Source of the DNA: Spirochaetia bacterium
GTDB lineage: Bacteria; Spirochaetota; Spirochaetia; B11-G9
Direction: 5' to 3'
Assembly (NCBI GenBank): GCA_027859095.1
Contig: JAQIBN010000290.1
Location: 1 to 50,607, forward strand
Length of the DNA: 50,607 nucleotides
The position numbers and the translations under genes are program-made. Shown here piece by piece: positions 32,670-40,660 of this stretch (within the stretch, counting starts at the first letter, position 1; each line of letters begins with the position of its first letter). The notes beneath the pieces were generated by a model. That model had not been told where the DNA came from, did not search any database, and saw nothing but the letters and a program-made list of their open reading frames with translations.

Positions 32670-33002
32670 TTAACCCCGACGATATTTAATAACTTTCACA
32701 TCTTCCATAGTAACAAGTCCTTCTGTAACATGTTCATCAATATATGGAAGAATTTTATTAATATTCTCTTCTGTATCTACAATTTCCACTATTACAGGAA
32801 GATCATCAGAAAGGGATAATATTTTTGAAGTGTGTAAACGACTGTCTGCTCCAAAACCAAGTATACCATGCAAAGCTGTGGCTCCTGCAAGGTGAAGCTT
32901 TCTGGCTTCAAGCACAATCTGCTCATACAAAGGTCTACCTTTTATATGATTATTTTCGCCTAAATAGATCCGTAAGATAACATCCTTCTCTGATATTTTC
33001 AT
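32670..33002 (-). CDS. DUF190 family protein
   Basis: This 110-residue protein has the DUF190 pattern KDVILRIYLGENNHIKGRPLYEQIVLEARKLHLAGATALHGILGFG, then LSDDLPVIVEIVDTEENINKILPYID. The fold is PII-like (ferredoxin type). Members are commonly encoded beside crcB, as here, and are thought to serve the fluoride channel or its regulation, though the mechanism is not established. It is separated from crcB by 107 bases, in which a degenerate palindrome (33031-33058) is visible. Confidence 0.88.
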   Translation of the reverse strand: MKISEKDVILRIYLGENNHIKGRPLYEQIVLEARKLHLAGATALHGILGFGADSRLHTSKILSLSDDLPVIVEIVDTEENINKILPYIDEHVTEGLVTMEDVKVIKYRRG

Positions 33003-33109
33003 GCCAATCTCCTGATTTCAACAGTTTCCTGTAGGGAGGGTTTGGAATACGTCCCTGCACTATTATAACATACTGTGTTCCTGTCTAACGAATTCTTTTT
33101 TAAGCTCTT

Positions 33110-33496
33110 TTATGCTCCCTGGGGCTGAATCAAACGGAAAAGAAAGATCCCTCCCATAACAGCAACAAGAGATAAAAAATTATTCAGTAATATATTTAAC
33201 CCAGCAATTTTATATTCACCACCCATTAATAGATTTACAGATTCCAGAGAATAGGTTGAAAATGTAGTAAAGGCTCCAAGGAATCCAACTGTTATCATTG
33301 ATTTATAGTGAACAGGAATAACAACATTATTAAATAATGAAAAAAGAAAACCTATTAGAAATGCGCCAATAGTATTGACAGCTAAAGTACCATAGGGGAA
33401 TATCCCAAGGGAGAGCATATATACACCTTTTGAAACAAGGTATCTGGCTACTGCCCCAACACTTCCCCCTATGGCTATAAAAACTAATTGATACAT
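33110..33496 (-). CDS. crcB: fluoride channel CrcB/Fluc
   Basis: This 128-residue small membrane protein has four helices and the family motifs GGSVGAVARYLVSKGV, PYGTLAVNTIGAFLIGFLF and GFLGAFTTFSTYSLESV, whose Asn, Phe and Thr residues line the two fluoride pores of the dimer. It exports F- that enters as HF. Its ATG is the three bases directly after the immunophilin stop (TAAATG), without a ribosome-binding sequence of its own, so it is probably translated by re-initiation. No fluoride riboswitch is visible upstream. Confidence 0.93.
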   Translation of the reverse strand: MYQLVFIAIGGSVGAVARYLVSKGVYMLSLGIFPYGTLAVNTIGAFLIGFLFSLFNNVVIPVHYKSMITVGFLGAFTTFSTYSLESVNLLMGGEYKIAGLNILLNNFLSLVAVMGGIFLFRLIQPQGA

Positions 33497-34447
33497 TTAA
33501 AAATCAATTAGCTCAACATCGAAAATAAGAAAACTATCTGGAGGAATTACACCAGGGTAACCCCTTTTTCCATAACCAAGCTCAGGTGGAATAATAAGAG
33601 TCCTTTTTTCACCTTTTTTCATAGTCTGAAGAGCCTCATTCCAACCCTCAATTACCTGTCCAATAGCAAACTCTGCAGGTTCACCTCTTTTAATTGAACT
33701 GTCAAACTCCTGCCCATTTAATAGAGTTCCTGCATAATGAACAGTAACCTTAGTTCCTATAGAAGGACTGGAATCTCCCGATCCTTCTGATAGTACAAGA
33801 TACTGTAAGCCGCTTTTTGTTTTTACAGCACCAGGATATCGGTTTTTTATCTCTGTAAGAACATTTGAAGCTTCTTTCTTTGCTTTTGCAGCTGTTTGAG
33901 CACCTGCATTCTCTACCATCTCTTCAAACCCAGCCTTTGTTACTGCAAATGCTTCCGCACCTGCACCCTTACGAAGGATTTTAACAGTATCTATCCTGTC
34001 ACCCTGTTTTATGGAATTAACAACATCCATATTGCCTACAATTTTTCCAAATACTGTATGTTTATCATTTAACCATGGGGTTTCCACATGGGTTATAAAA
34101 AATTGACTCCCATTAGTAGCTGGCCCGCTGTTAGCCATTGAAAGAACCCCAGGGACACCATGGCGCAAAGAAGAGTCAAATTCATCTGGAAAACTGTATC
34201 CTGGCCCACCAGTACCTGTTCCCAAAGGACATCCTCCCTGAATCATAAAATCATCTAAAACCCGGTGAAAGTTCAGACCATCGTAAAATGGTTCATCCAC
34301 TTCCTCTCTGTTTAATGTTCCTTCTATAAGACCAACAAAATTTGAAACAGTCATAGGTGTTTTTTCATATTCAAGATTTAAGACCATCTCCCCTTTACTA
34401 GTAGTAATCACTGCATATAATCCATCAGAAAGTTCTGATATATCCAT
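33497..34447 (-). CDS. cyclophilin-FKBP fusion peptidyl-prolyl isomerase
   Basis: This 316-residue protein joins both immunophilin folds. The cyclophilin domain (about 5-165) has FHRVLDDFMIQGGCPLGTG, SMANSGPATNGSQFFIT and LNDKHTVFGKIVGNMDVV. A Lys/Ala-rich linker follows, and the FKBP domain (about 220-316) has VTVHYAGTLLNGQEFDSS, VIEGWNEALQTMKKGEKRTLIIPPELGYG and a C-terminal FDVELIDF. Such CFBP fusions are known from spirochaetes such as Treponema denticola. The start is the ATG at 34447, with GGAGG five bases upstream; a TTG four codons earlier lies in that ribosome-binding sequence and is not used. No signal peptide is seen, so it is cytosolic. Confidence 0.93.
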   Translation of the reverse strand: MDISELSDGLYAVITTSKGEMVLNLEYEKTPMTVSNFVGLIEGTLNREEVDEPFYDGLNFHRVLDDFMIQGGCPLGTGTGGPGYSFPDEFDSSLRHGVPGVLSMANSGPATNGSQFFITHVETPWLNDKHTVFGKIVGNMDVVNSIKQGDRIDTVKILRKGAGAEAFAVTKAGFEEMVENAGAQTAAKAKKEASNVLTEIKNRYPGAVKTKSGLQYLVLSEGSGDSSPSIGTKVTVHYAGTLLNGQEFDSSIKRGEPAEFAIGQVIEGWNEALQTMKKGEKRTLIIPPELGYGKRGYPGVIPPDSFLIFDVELIDF

Positions 34448-34545
34448 AATTTCCTCCAAATATCATATTTTATCAAAGAAAAAAACCTAACATAGGTATT
34501 AAAAAAAAACAATAGAACAGGTACAATACACCAGGGCAAACGCAT

Positions 34546-35685
34546 CTAAATCCCCAGAACTTTTCCAAGATAGTCATTGTCCCATCCAGCTCTAAGTCTT
34601 TTCCCTCTGACACTGAGTTTCTTTTGTGAAGATTCTTTTTTCAACATGTTTAAAGCTAATCTCCGGAGAGCAGCCAGATTCTCAGCAGCATTACCAGTTC
34701 TTGCCCGACTATTATCTTCCTTGAATGTTACATCTAAAGTCCAATGAAGTGGATTTTCTACACCCCAATGTCCCCTGCATGCTTTTGCAAAAAGTTCTGC
34801 ATCACAATCCATGCTTACAAGAAAATAGCGTCGCTCACAAGAATATTCATTTCCTATTTCCCGAACAGATTCAACCATAGCAATACTGGTAAGCCCTTTC
34901 CATTTATTTTTATCTTCAAACCAACCAAGATCATTGCTTATCCAGTAACGACGAGTTTCAACACGACCATGGTCATTATCCACAGTTTTTAAAAAATCTA
35001 TTTGATCAGAAGATGTAGATTGTTCCATGTATTTCTCCGGGACAATCATATCAAAGTACTCCTGTATTTCTTTATGTGCTATCCCCTGGTTCCCCTTCAA
35101 AGCAAGAACATAGTCAGAATCTGAATCTATAATCTCTTTCGCTATTTTTTTCTGACATCCCATTGCATCTATAGTGACAATACACCCTTCTAAATCAAGA
35201 AGATTTAGCAATTCAGGAATTGCAGTTATTTCATTGCTTTTATCTTCTACTTTCACCTGCCCAAGAGTTAATCCATTTTCTGTAGCCCAGGCACTGACAA
35301 TATATGTCATTGGGGCATCCTTATTGCCGGCACGGCGTAATGCCTTTCCATCCATAGCAATTATTTCTTTACTGAACTGTGACCGAAGTGTATCTGTCCA
35401 TGCAATAAAGCATTCAATAAATGCCTTTGGATCAATAGCACTGAATACTCGGTTAAATGTATCATGAGAAGGGACACCATTTGGAAGTTCAAGAAATCTG
35501 CTAAACCATTCATATTTTGCTTTCCCAAAAGTTTCCATATCATTAAAACCCTCTCCTCCGCTTATTAAACAGCACACACCAATTGTTAAAATATCTATTA
35601 GATGATGCTCTTTTGTTCTACTTACCCGTGGATCAGGAACATCCTTAAGATAATCAATAAGCCCTGAATCTTTCTTTTTCTTCAT
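34546..35685 (-). CDS. ISAs1 family transposase
   Basis: This 379-residue DDE transposase has the ISAs1 N-terminal domain (LIDYLKDVPDPRVSRTKEHHLIDILTIGVCCLISGGEGFNDME), then VPSHDTFNRVFSAIDP, the first catalytic Asp in IAMDGKALRRAG, the second in VTIDAMGCQKKIA and the C-terminal WGVENPLHWTLDVTFKEDNSRARTGNAAENLAALRRLALNML. No frameshift is seen, so it is likely active. The stop codon (TAG, 34546-34548) falls inside the left inverted repeat. The ATG at 35685 follows AGGGGA. It is divergent from the passenger gene across 46 bases that contain a perfect palindrome. Confidence 0.96.
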   Translation of the reverse strand: MKKKKDSGLIDYLKDVPDPRVSRTKEHHLIDILTIGVCCLISGGEGFNDMETFGKAKYEWFSRFLELPNGVPSHDTFNRVFSAIDPKAFIECFIAWTDTLRSQFSKEIIAMDGKALRRAGNKDAPMTYIVSAWATENGLTLGQVKVEDKSNEITAIPELLNLLDLEGCIVTIDAMGCQKKIAKEIIDSDSDYVLALKGNQGIAHKEIQEYFDMIVPEKYMEQSTSSDQIDFLKTVDNDHGRVETRRYWISNDLGWFEDKNKWKGLTSIAMVESVREIGNEYSCERRYFLVSMDCDAELFAKACRGHWGVENPLHWTLDVTFKEDNSRARTGNAAENLAALRRLALNMLKKESSQKKLSVRGKRLRAGWDNDYLGKVLGI

Positions 35686-35706
35686 ATTCCCCTCCCATAC
35701 TCTTTA

Positions 35707-35734
35707 CATATGATATAGTATTCTATATCATATG
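35707..35734. promoter_or_regulatory. perfect palindrome in the IS divergent promoter region
   Basis: CATATGATATAG (35707-35718) and CTATATCATATG (35723-35734) are perfect 12-base inverted repeats around TATT. The palindrome lies between the transposase start and the passenger gene, overlapping the latter's first candidate ATG. That makes it a natural operator for a dimeric repressor controlling both genes. It could also be a cruciform-forming site. Confidence 0.75.
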
Positions 35735-36034
35735 TATATGGTAACGAATATAAAAGCAAAGAAATTATTAACTCAAATATCTGAAATCACAAATATGGAA
35801 AGAGGAAAGATTTGCAGGATGAAAGGGAGGAAGGGGTTTAATCACCAAACCTGGCAAAAAGGACGTAATATTGTAAAATATATTCACAGTGAAGATGTCG
35901 AGGACATGGAGCAAGCTATTAAAGAGTACAATCGCTTTATGGTTCTTATCCAAAAATACGCAGATGAAATAATAAAGCAGTCACGAAAAGAAAGAGAAAA
36001 AAAGTCAGAAAAAAGAAAATTGAGTAAAGAATAA
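35732..36034 (+). CDS. IS passenger protein, DUF6788-like basic helical protein
   Basis: This 100-residue protein lies within the IS ends and is divergent from the transposase. It is strongly basic and helical, with a Lys/Glu/Arg-rich C-terminus (SRKEREKKSEKRKLSKE). The region KGFNHQTWQKGRNIVKYIHSEDVEDMEQAIKEYNRFMVLIQKYADEII resembles the small DUF6788-type domain (short strand pair read as 'K.....Y...' followed by a helix) found beside transposases. The start could be the ATG at 35732 or 35738; neither has a ribosome-binding sequence and the first lies in the palindrome. Its charge and position suggest a DNA-binding regulator of transposition; that is inference. Confidence 0.6.
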   Translation: MYMVTNIKAKKLLTQISEITNMERGKICRMKGRKGFNHQTWQKGRNIVKYIHSEDVEDMEQAIKEYNRFMVLIQKYADEIIKQSRKEREKKSEKRKLSKE

Positions 36035-36124
36035 ATATCAGACTAATTTAGATGCGTCTGCCCTGTACAATACACAAAACATATAGAGTTAATGGCAATA
36101 TTTTACTTATTTGATATAGTTAAT

Positions 36125-36994
36125 TTATTCATCAACTAAAAGGTCATAGATTCGTTCAAGATCATCCAAAGAATAGTAATCGATTTCTATTTTACCCTTT
36201 TTCAAACCACCCCTAACACTAACCTTGGTACCAAGTACATCCAGAAATTTCTGTTCAATTCTTCTAATTTCGGGGTCCTTTACGGGTTCTGCCTTTTTAG
36301 TAGCAGGTGGGGCCTTTCTAATACCATTGTTAAGATCATTTGCATGTTTCTCTGATTCTCTTACAGAAAAACCATTCGCCAAAATCCTGGAAAAAAGGAT
36401 TCTCATATCTGAAGGATTAAGAACAGATAAAACAGTCCTTGCATGTCCTGCAGAGATTTCACCCATAATGAGAGACTCCTGAATATCTTCGGGTAGTTTA
36501 AGAAGCCGTAAGCTATTCGCAATTGTAGATCTTTTTTTACCTACTTTTTGTGCAACTGCTTCCTGACTAAGATCAAGATTATTCATCATTGATAAATATG
36601 CTTTTGCCTCTTCAATTGAGTTTAGATCCTCTCTCTGAATATTTTCTATAATAGCAATCTCTAATTTTTGTTCCCGGGTATATTGTCTTACAAGCCCTGG
36701 AATTGTATCCAGACCAGCTAGACGGGAAGCTCTAAATCGCCTTTCCCCTGCAATAATTATATATCTGTCACCACTCTTTTCCAGAATTATGGGCTGAATT
36801 ACACCCTGTTCCTTAATTGAATCTGCAAGCTCTTCAAGAGCCTCCTCATCAAAGGTTTTTCGCGGCTGATCAGGATTAGGAATAATAAGTTTAATCTGGA
36901 TTTCATTGAGCCCTTCATCGAATGATGATTCAAACTCATTGTCATACTGTTGAATAAGGGAATCAAGCCCTTTCCCTAAAGCTCTTTTAGGCAC
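36125..36994 (-). CDS. parB: chromosome partitioning protein ParB
   Basis: This 289-residue CTP-dependent DNA clamp loads at parS and spreads along DNA. The N-terminal domain shows IIPNPDQPRKTFDEEALEELADSIKEQGVIQPII and the CTP-binding GERRFRASRLAG; the helix-turn-helix is SQEAVAQKVGKKRSTIANSLRLLKLPE, and the C-terminal dimerisation domain ends DLERIYDLLVDE. I start it at the GTG at 36994, preceded by GGAGG at nine bases and giving the standard VPKRALGKGLDSLI beginning. An upstream in-frame start at 37039 would run 53 bases into parA. The chosen start overlaps parA by 8 bases. Two parS sites are about 5-6 kb away. Confidence 0.96.
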   Translation of the reverse strand: MPKRALGKGLDSLIQQYDNEFESSFDEGLNEIQIKLIIPNPDQPRKTFDEEALEELADSIKEQGVIQPIILEKSGDRYIIIAGERRFRASRLAGLDTIPGLVRQYTREQKLEIAIIENIQREDLNSIEEAKAYLSMMNNLDLSQEAVAQKVGKKRSTIANSLRLLKLPEDIQESLIMGEISAGHARTVLSVLNPSDMRILFSRILANGFSVRESEKHANDLNNGIRKAPPATKKAEPVKDPEIRRIEQKFLDVLGTKVSVRGGLKKGKIEIDYYSLDDLERIYDLLVDE

Positions 36995-37745
36995 GATCCA
37001 ATACCTCCAAAGCAAGTTTTTTGTAACTCTTTGCACCAATACAAGTCATATCATACTGATTTATAGGTACTGAGTGAGAAGGAGCCTCAGATAATTTTAC
37101 ATTTCTGGGTATGACAGTTTTAAAAACTTTTTCCTTAAAATACCCTGTAACTTCCTGAACAACCTCATTTGCTAAACGGGTTCTTGAATCATACATAGTA
37201 AAAATTATACCACCAAGTTTTAAAGAGGGATTTGCACCTTTTTGAACCTGCTTTACAGTTGTGAGAAGCATACTCAAACCTTCCAACGCAAAGTATTCAC
37301 ATTGCATTGGTATATATACCTGTTCTGCTGCTGTAAGACCGTTTAGGGTTAACAGGCCAAGAGAAGGTGGACAATCAATTAATACATAATCCCAGCTATC
37401 TATTACTTCTAAAACTGAATTTTTAAGAAAAAATTCTCTTCTATCAGCATCTATTAGCTCAATATTTGCACCTGCAAGATTTACATTAGATGAGACAACA
37501 CTTAAATTTCGAACCGTTGTCTCCTGAATAGCCTCTTTCATAGCTACCTTGCCTGTTATAACCTCATAAATACCAGGTTTTTCTTTATCTGATCCTACAC
37601 TACTTGACATATTACCCTGAGGATCAAAATCGATTAATAGAACCTTCTTGCCCTCTTCTGCAATAAAAGCTCCTAGGTTAACAGCGGTAGTAGTCTTTCC
37701 TACTCCACCTTTTTGATTAGCAAATACAATTATTTTCCCATCCAT
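36987..37745 (-). CDS. parA: chromosome partitioning ATPase ParA/Soj
   Basis: This 252-residue protein has the deviant Walker A KGGVGKTTTAVNLGA (residues 12-26), the A' motif VLLIDFDPQGNMSSS and the Walker B-like YVLIDCPPSLGLLTLNGL. It binds DNA non-specifically as an ATP dimer and is recycled by ParB to move the origin region. It is the first gene of parAB and overlaps parB by 8 bases. No clear ribosome-binding sequence precedes the ATG at 37745. Confidence 0.96.
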   Translation of the reverse strand: MDGKIIVFANQKGGVGKTTTAVNLGAFIAEEGKKVLLIDFDPQGNMSSSVGSDKEKPGIYEVITGKVAMKEAIQETTVRNLSVVSSNVNLAGANIELIDADRREFFLKNSVLEVIDSWDYVLIDCPPSLGLLTLNGLTAAEQVYIPMQCEYFALEGLSMLLTTVKQVQKGANPSLKLGGIIFTMYDSRTRLANEVVQEVTGYFKEKVFKTVIPRNVKLSEAPSHSVPINQYDMTCIGAKSYKKLALEVLDRA

Positions 37746-37815
37746 GAAGGAGAGTATATATTAGATAGTAACTTTTCTGGAACCCCAAAGCAGTAAATAA
37801 AGGAGAAAGGAAACC

Positions 37816-37901
37816 GGAGGATGGAGACAGGAAGAAATTATAAGCTTTACAATCAAATAATTTCCGACTACTATCTCTTCCGGCCTCCCGTCTCCGTACT
37901 C
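37816..37901. repeat. imperfect inverted repeat upstream of parA
   Basis: GGAGGATGGAGAC...GGAAGA (37816-37835) is partly repeated in inverted form at 37873-37901 (TCTTCC...GTCTCCGTACTCC). The purine-rich arms stand out from AT-rich surroundings. It fills most of the 240-base gap between parA and the NifU-like gene. It may be a degenerate mobile repeat; there is no coding frame and no known regulator site. Confidence 0.4.
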
Positions 37902-37985
37902 CAGTATCCCCATTACCTCTTGACCATACCCGACTATTTTAGTACTTTTCCTGAGGAACAATTATAATAAGCAAAGGATATACAT

Positions 37986-38207
37986 ATGATAGATAAAATT
38001 AAGCAAGCCCTTGATGATATTAGACCATCTCTACAAGCGGATGGCGGTGATATTGAATTTGTTAACTTTTCTGATGATGGAATTGTAGAAGTAAGACTTA
38101 CAGGGGCATGTTTTGGTTGTCCCATGTCACAAATAACACTAAAACAAGGTGTAGAAAAATATCTAAAAGATACCTTACCAGAAGTTAAAGCAGTCGAAGC
38201 TGTATAA
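37986..38207 (+). CDS. NifU C-terminal domain protein (iron-sulfur carrier)
   Basis: This 73-residue protein consists only of the Nfu/NifU C-terminal domain: IKQALDDIRPSLQADGGDIEFVNFSDDGIVEVRLTGACFGCPMSQITLKQGVEKYLK. The CxxC (ACFGCPMS) binds a transient [4Fe-4S] cluster for delivery to target proteins. Such stand-alone Nfu proteins act as cluster carriers in the cytosol. AAAGGA precedes the ATG. A terminator-like hairpin follows, then the IS66-type insertion. Confidence 0.95.
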   Translation: MIDKIKQALDDIRPSLQADGGDIEFVNFSDDGIVEVRLTGACFGCPMSQITLKQGVEKYLKDTLPEVKAVEAV

Positions 38208-38225
38208 ATAGCTTATAACTACCAA

Positions 38226-38251
38226 AAAAACACTCAAACAGGAGGGTTTTT
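38226..38251 (+). terminator. rho-independent terminator after the NifU-like gene
   Basis: AAAAACACTC (38226-38235), loop AAACAG, then GAGGGTTTTT (38242-38251): a stem with one mismatch ending in five T residues, 18 bases after the stop codon. The A run before the stem makes it potentially active on both strands. Confidence 0.65.
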
Positions 38252-38338
38252 GAAACTTAATTTAAACATTATTAATACAAAAAGTTTAAACCAAAGCATA
38301 TTAAAAAAAATTGTAACTATTCAGGTACTTTCTAGATC

Positions 38339-39775
38339 TTAAGAAGGAGCGGAAGGAATAAATGGATCACCTTTAATAGCAGACGTAATAGAATCAAGAA
38401 TATTCCAGTTCTGTTTTCTTGCAGTTGACAGATAACTTCTAATCCTGGCAAAATGTTCAGCTCCGTGGATCGTACGAAAACATCCGGATATCTTAAGACG
38501 AACCTTAATCATACGAATATCTTGCTCAGCAAGATTATTAGTAAAAGGAACATCGATATCATGAAAAAATGCAAGTACCGAAGATTCAAAGTCACCAAGA
38601 CGTGTTAGAAGATTTTGTGATTTTGTTTTTGCCGGTCTTCCTCTTTTCTTTTTTTGAGGTCTCTCAGGTAAAGGATTAGCCGTCCACCCTTCATCCAATA
38701 TTTCCTGATATTTCCTGAGCCAGGGTTTTTTCTGTCCAAGGGTTAGCTGGATTTCTGAGGCATTGATAAAATCGTTCATCTCCAAAAGAAGGATAAACAT
38801 TTTTTCTGCCCAGACTTGTTTTTGTTGTTCGAATAAAAAGGTCAACTCACGCAGGAGATGGGCATTACAAAGTCCATGTTCACAAGTATATTTTAAATAT
38901 GGTTTCCAAAAATCATGCATAAGACGACCATAAAAATTAGGAAGAATGTTAAAAAAATCCATAGCCTCTTTTCCCCGTTTTTTATGGACGCCATAGAAGG
39001 TTAATAGTCTGGTACTGGCACTATGTAGCCAATGAAGTTTTTCTCCCACACGAACACCACTTTCATCAGAGTGAACTATATTGCTATCGGCCAAAGAACT
39101 GACAAGAGCTTCTTCAAAGTAATCAAGATTGTCATAAAGACGTTTGGATGCATCAAGTATTGTTGCAACACTGACGGAAGCCCCGTAAAGGTCGGCCATC
39201 ATCTGTTTTATCCGATCTACAGGGATTAACTGTTGGTTTTGCATGTATGCAGCCAGTGACCTAAATCTTGAACCATATTGTACAGGAGAATTAACATCGG
39301 GAGGGAATGGAGCTTTGATAAGTTTGCCGCAATCCGGACATATTTTTATTTCACCCTGATATTCGTACACTTCCAGTTTTGGTTCGGGCACCTCAAATAC
39401 CTGTCGGCAGTCATGATCTACAGCCGCTACCTCTGAGATGTCAGCGCTACAGGAGCATGTTGTTACAGGAATAGGAATAACATAATCAGGGTTTTCTACC
39501 TTTTCTAAAGTATGCCCTTTGTGTCCCTTCTGTCCTCCCTGTTTTTTGCCTGATCGCTTGCGAAGGCTTTTGGGTTTAGGACCCGATTTCTTTAATCCAT
39601 CAGAAGATGGAGGTTTGCTGCTGTTCCGGCTGTTCTTGTTTATTTGTTCTTCCAGTTTGGCGACACGTTGTGTTAGGATTTGCACCTGTTCCTGAAGAAT
39701 CATAATAATATCAACAAGAGTTTCAGGATTAGTTTTGGCAATAACAAGTAATTCTTCGCGTTTAAACATTTTCAT
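38339..39775 (-). CDS. tnpC: IS66 family transposase TnpC
   Basis: This 478-residue DDE transposase begins with a coiled coil (LQEQVQILTQRVAKLEEQINKNSRNSSKPPSSDG) and the basic linker RKRSGKKQGGQKGHKGHTLE. A zinc-finger-like region follows (CSCSADI... and ICPDCGKLI), then the catalytic core: IVHSDESGVRV, LMHDFWKPYLKYTCEHGLCNAHLLREL, and the acidic helix PFTNNLAEQDIRMIKVRLKISGCFRTIHGAEHFARIRSYL. All family landmarks are present. It begins directly after the druA-like stop (TAAATG), so the two genes are translationally linked. The stop is only 13 bases inside the left inverted repeat. Confidence 0.95.
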   Translation of the reverse strand: MKMFKREELLVIAKTNPETLVDIIMILQEQVQILTQRVAKLEEQINKNSRNSSKPPSSDGLKKSGPKPKSLRKRSGKKQGGQKGHKGHTLEKVENPDYVIPIPVTTCSCSADISEVAAVDHDCRQVFEVPEPKLEVYEYQGEIKICPDCGKLIKAPFPPDVNSPVQYGSRFRSLAAYMQNQQLIPVDRIKQMMADLYGASVSVATILDASKRLYDNLDYFEEALVSSLADSNIVHSDESGVRVGEKLHWLHSASTRLLTFYGVHKKRGKEAMDFFNILPNFYGRLMHDFWKPYLKYTCEHGLCNAHLLRELTFLFEQQKQVWAEKMFILLLEMNDFINASEIQLTLGQKKPWLRKYQEILDEGWTANPLPERPQKKKRGRPAKTKSQNLLTRLGDFESSVLAFFHDIDVPFTNNLAEQDIRMIKVRLKISGCFRTIHGAEHFARIRSYLSTARKQNWNILDSITSAIKGDPFIPSAPS

Positions 39776-40660
39776 TTATATTGTCCTGCATAAAACTTGT
39801 TTGAAGTTTTTTGTTAGAGGGTACAGGAGGATATCCTTTACTGGCACAGATAAATTTGTATATCTATCTTGCCTGGATCTTCCTTTCGTTTGCCCTACAC
39901 ATAGCCAGTTAGCAGCTTTGTAGCAGGTTCCTTTAAATTGGTCACGCTCCACAAAGGTTTCTACCATGTGGATTTTATGAGCATATTTATTCATCCAGCC
40001 TTGCTGAATACGTCGCATGATATAACCCAAAATATGGCTGGCAAGATGGGGTACATGTACATGGGGAAGAATCAAAAATCTTGTATTGTTTGTGATATAA
40101 TTGATATTTGATTTTTGTGTTTCACCATCCCATCCAATATAGAAATCTCTTGGTGCTGTTTTCCATGCGGCAGAACCGAAAAGAAGACAGGCAATATCTC
40201 TACCTGAACGATCACGGATTAGATACTTGATATTTTCACCTACTGTTTTATTGAATCCAAGGTAATGTAGACGATTCAGATAATATCCTACGCAGTTATC
40301 TTCATATGAATTTGGTTCAGGAATATGGATAGATAACGGAGTAAATTCCTTTAGAGAACCTTCAATTTGTTTTTGTTCAGGAACGTTAAATCCTTCTGGA
40401 AAAGGTGGCCGTGGTTTACGTCTCAAAGAAACACGAATCGGCGGTAAGGTTAGAAGGTTACGCTCCTCGAGCTTATCGATCATGCTTCTGGCAGCAAAGG
40501 TTTTTAGTTGCCCTGAATTAGTACTCCATCCCCACTTACTGCAAATATGTTTTGTTATTTTATGTCTGCTCCAATTTGGATTATCCTGAATGATACCTTG
40601 TAACCAATAAAGATCTGATTGCTGAATCAATCGTCCCTGACATGTAATTGCGTCGTTCAT
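39776..40660 (-). CDS. DUF4338 (DruA-like) protein of the IS66 element
   Basis: This 294-residue protein is of the DUF4338 family, known as DruA, a component of the Druantia anti-phage system of unknown activity. Recognisable parts are YYLNRLHYLGFNKTVGENIKYLIRDRSGRDIACLLFGSAAWKTAPRD, ILPHVHVPHLASHILGYIMRRIQQGWMNKYAHKIHMVETFVE and GTCYKAANWLCVGQTKGRSRQDR...VKDILLYPL. The N-terminal 100 residues (QGIIQDNPNWSRHKITKHICSKWGW) look like a helical DNA-binding segment. It lies inside the IS ends and is directly joined to tnpC. No other Druantia genes (such as the large helicase DruE) are present, so here it is best seen as a transposon accessory protein. Confidence 0.82.
   Translation of the reverse strand: MNDAITCQGRLIQQSDLYWLQGIIQDNPNWSRHKITKHICSKWGWSTNSGQLKTFAARSMIDKLEERNLLTLPPIRVSLRRKPRPPFPEGFNVPEQKQIEGSLKEFTPLSIHIPEPNSYEDNCVGYYLNRLHYLGFNKTVGENIKYLIRDRSGRDIACLLFGSAAWKTAPRDFYIGWDGETQKSNINYITNNTRFLILPHVHVPHLASHILGYIMRRIQQGWMNKYAHKIHMVETFVERDQFKGTCYKAANWLCVGQTKGRSRQDRYTNLSVPVKDILLYPLTKNFKQVLCRTI

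Larger units (their letters stand above)
34532..36065. mobile_element. complete ISAs1-family insertion sequence with passenger gene
   Basis: This 1534-bp element is bounded by 20-bp inverted repeats with one mismatch: CAGGGCAAACGCATCTAAAT (34532-34551) and the inverse of CAGGGCAGACGCATCTAAAT (36046-36065). The 10-bp sequence TACAATACAC occurs directly outside both ends (34522-34531 and 36066-36075), a target duplication of the length ISAs1 elements make. It sits between the immunophilin operon promoter and the end of parB, interrupting no gene. It holds a leftward transposase and a rightward passenger ORF sharing a palindromic promoter region. Perfect duplications suggest recent insertion. 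Confidence 0.95.

Noticed and set aside
33003-33109. Fluoride riboswitch between crcB and the DUF190 gene.
   Set aside because: The conserved GGCGAUGG and pseudoknot elements are not visible, and the site is downstream of crcB; only a degenerate palindrome is present.
34448-34459. TTG start of the immunophilin at 34459.
   Set aside because: The TTG lies in the ribosome-binding sequence that serves the ATG at 34447.
36987-37039. parB start at 37039, giving a 304-residue protein.
   Set aside because: It would overlap parA by 53 bases and add a non-conserved segment; the GTG at 36994 has GGAGG and the standard ParB beginning.
39776-40660. A Druantia anti-phage defence locus.
   Set aside because: Only a DruA-like gene is present, enclosed by IS66 ends and joined to tnpC; no large helicase or other Druantia gene is nearby.
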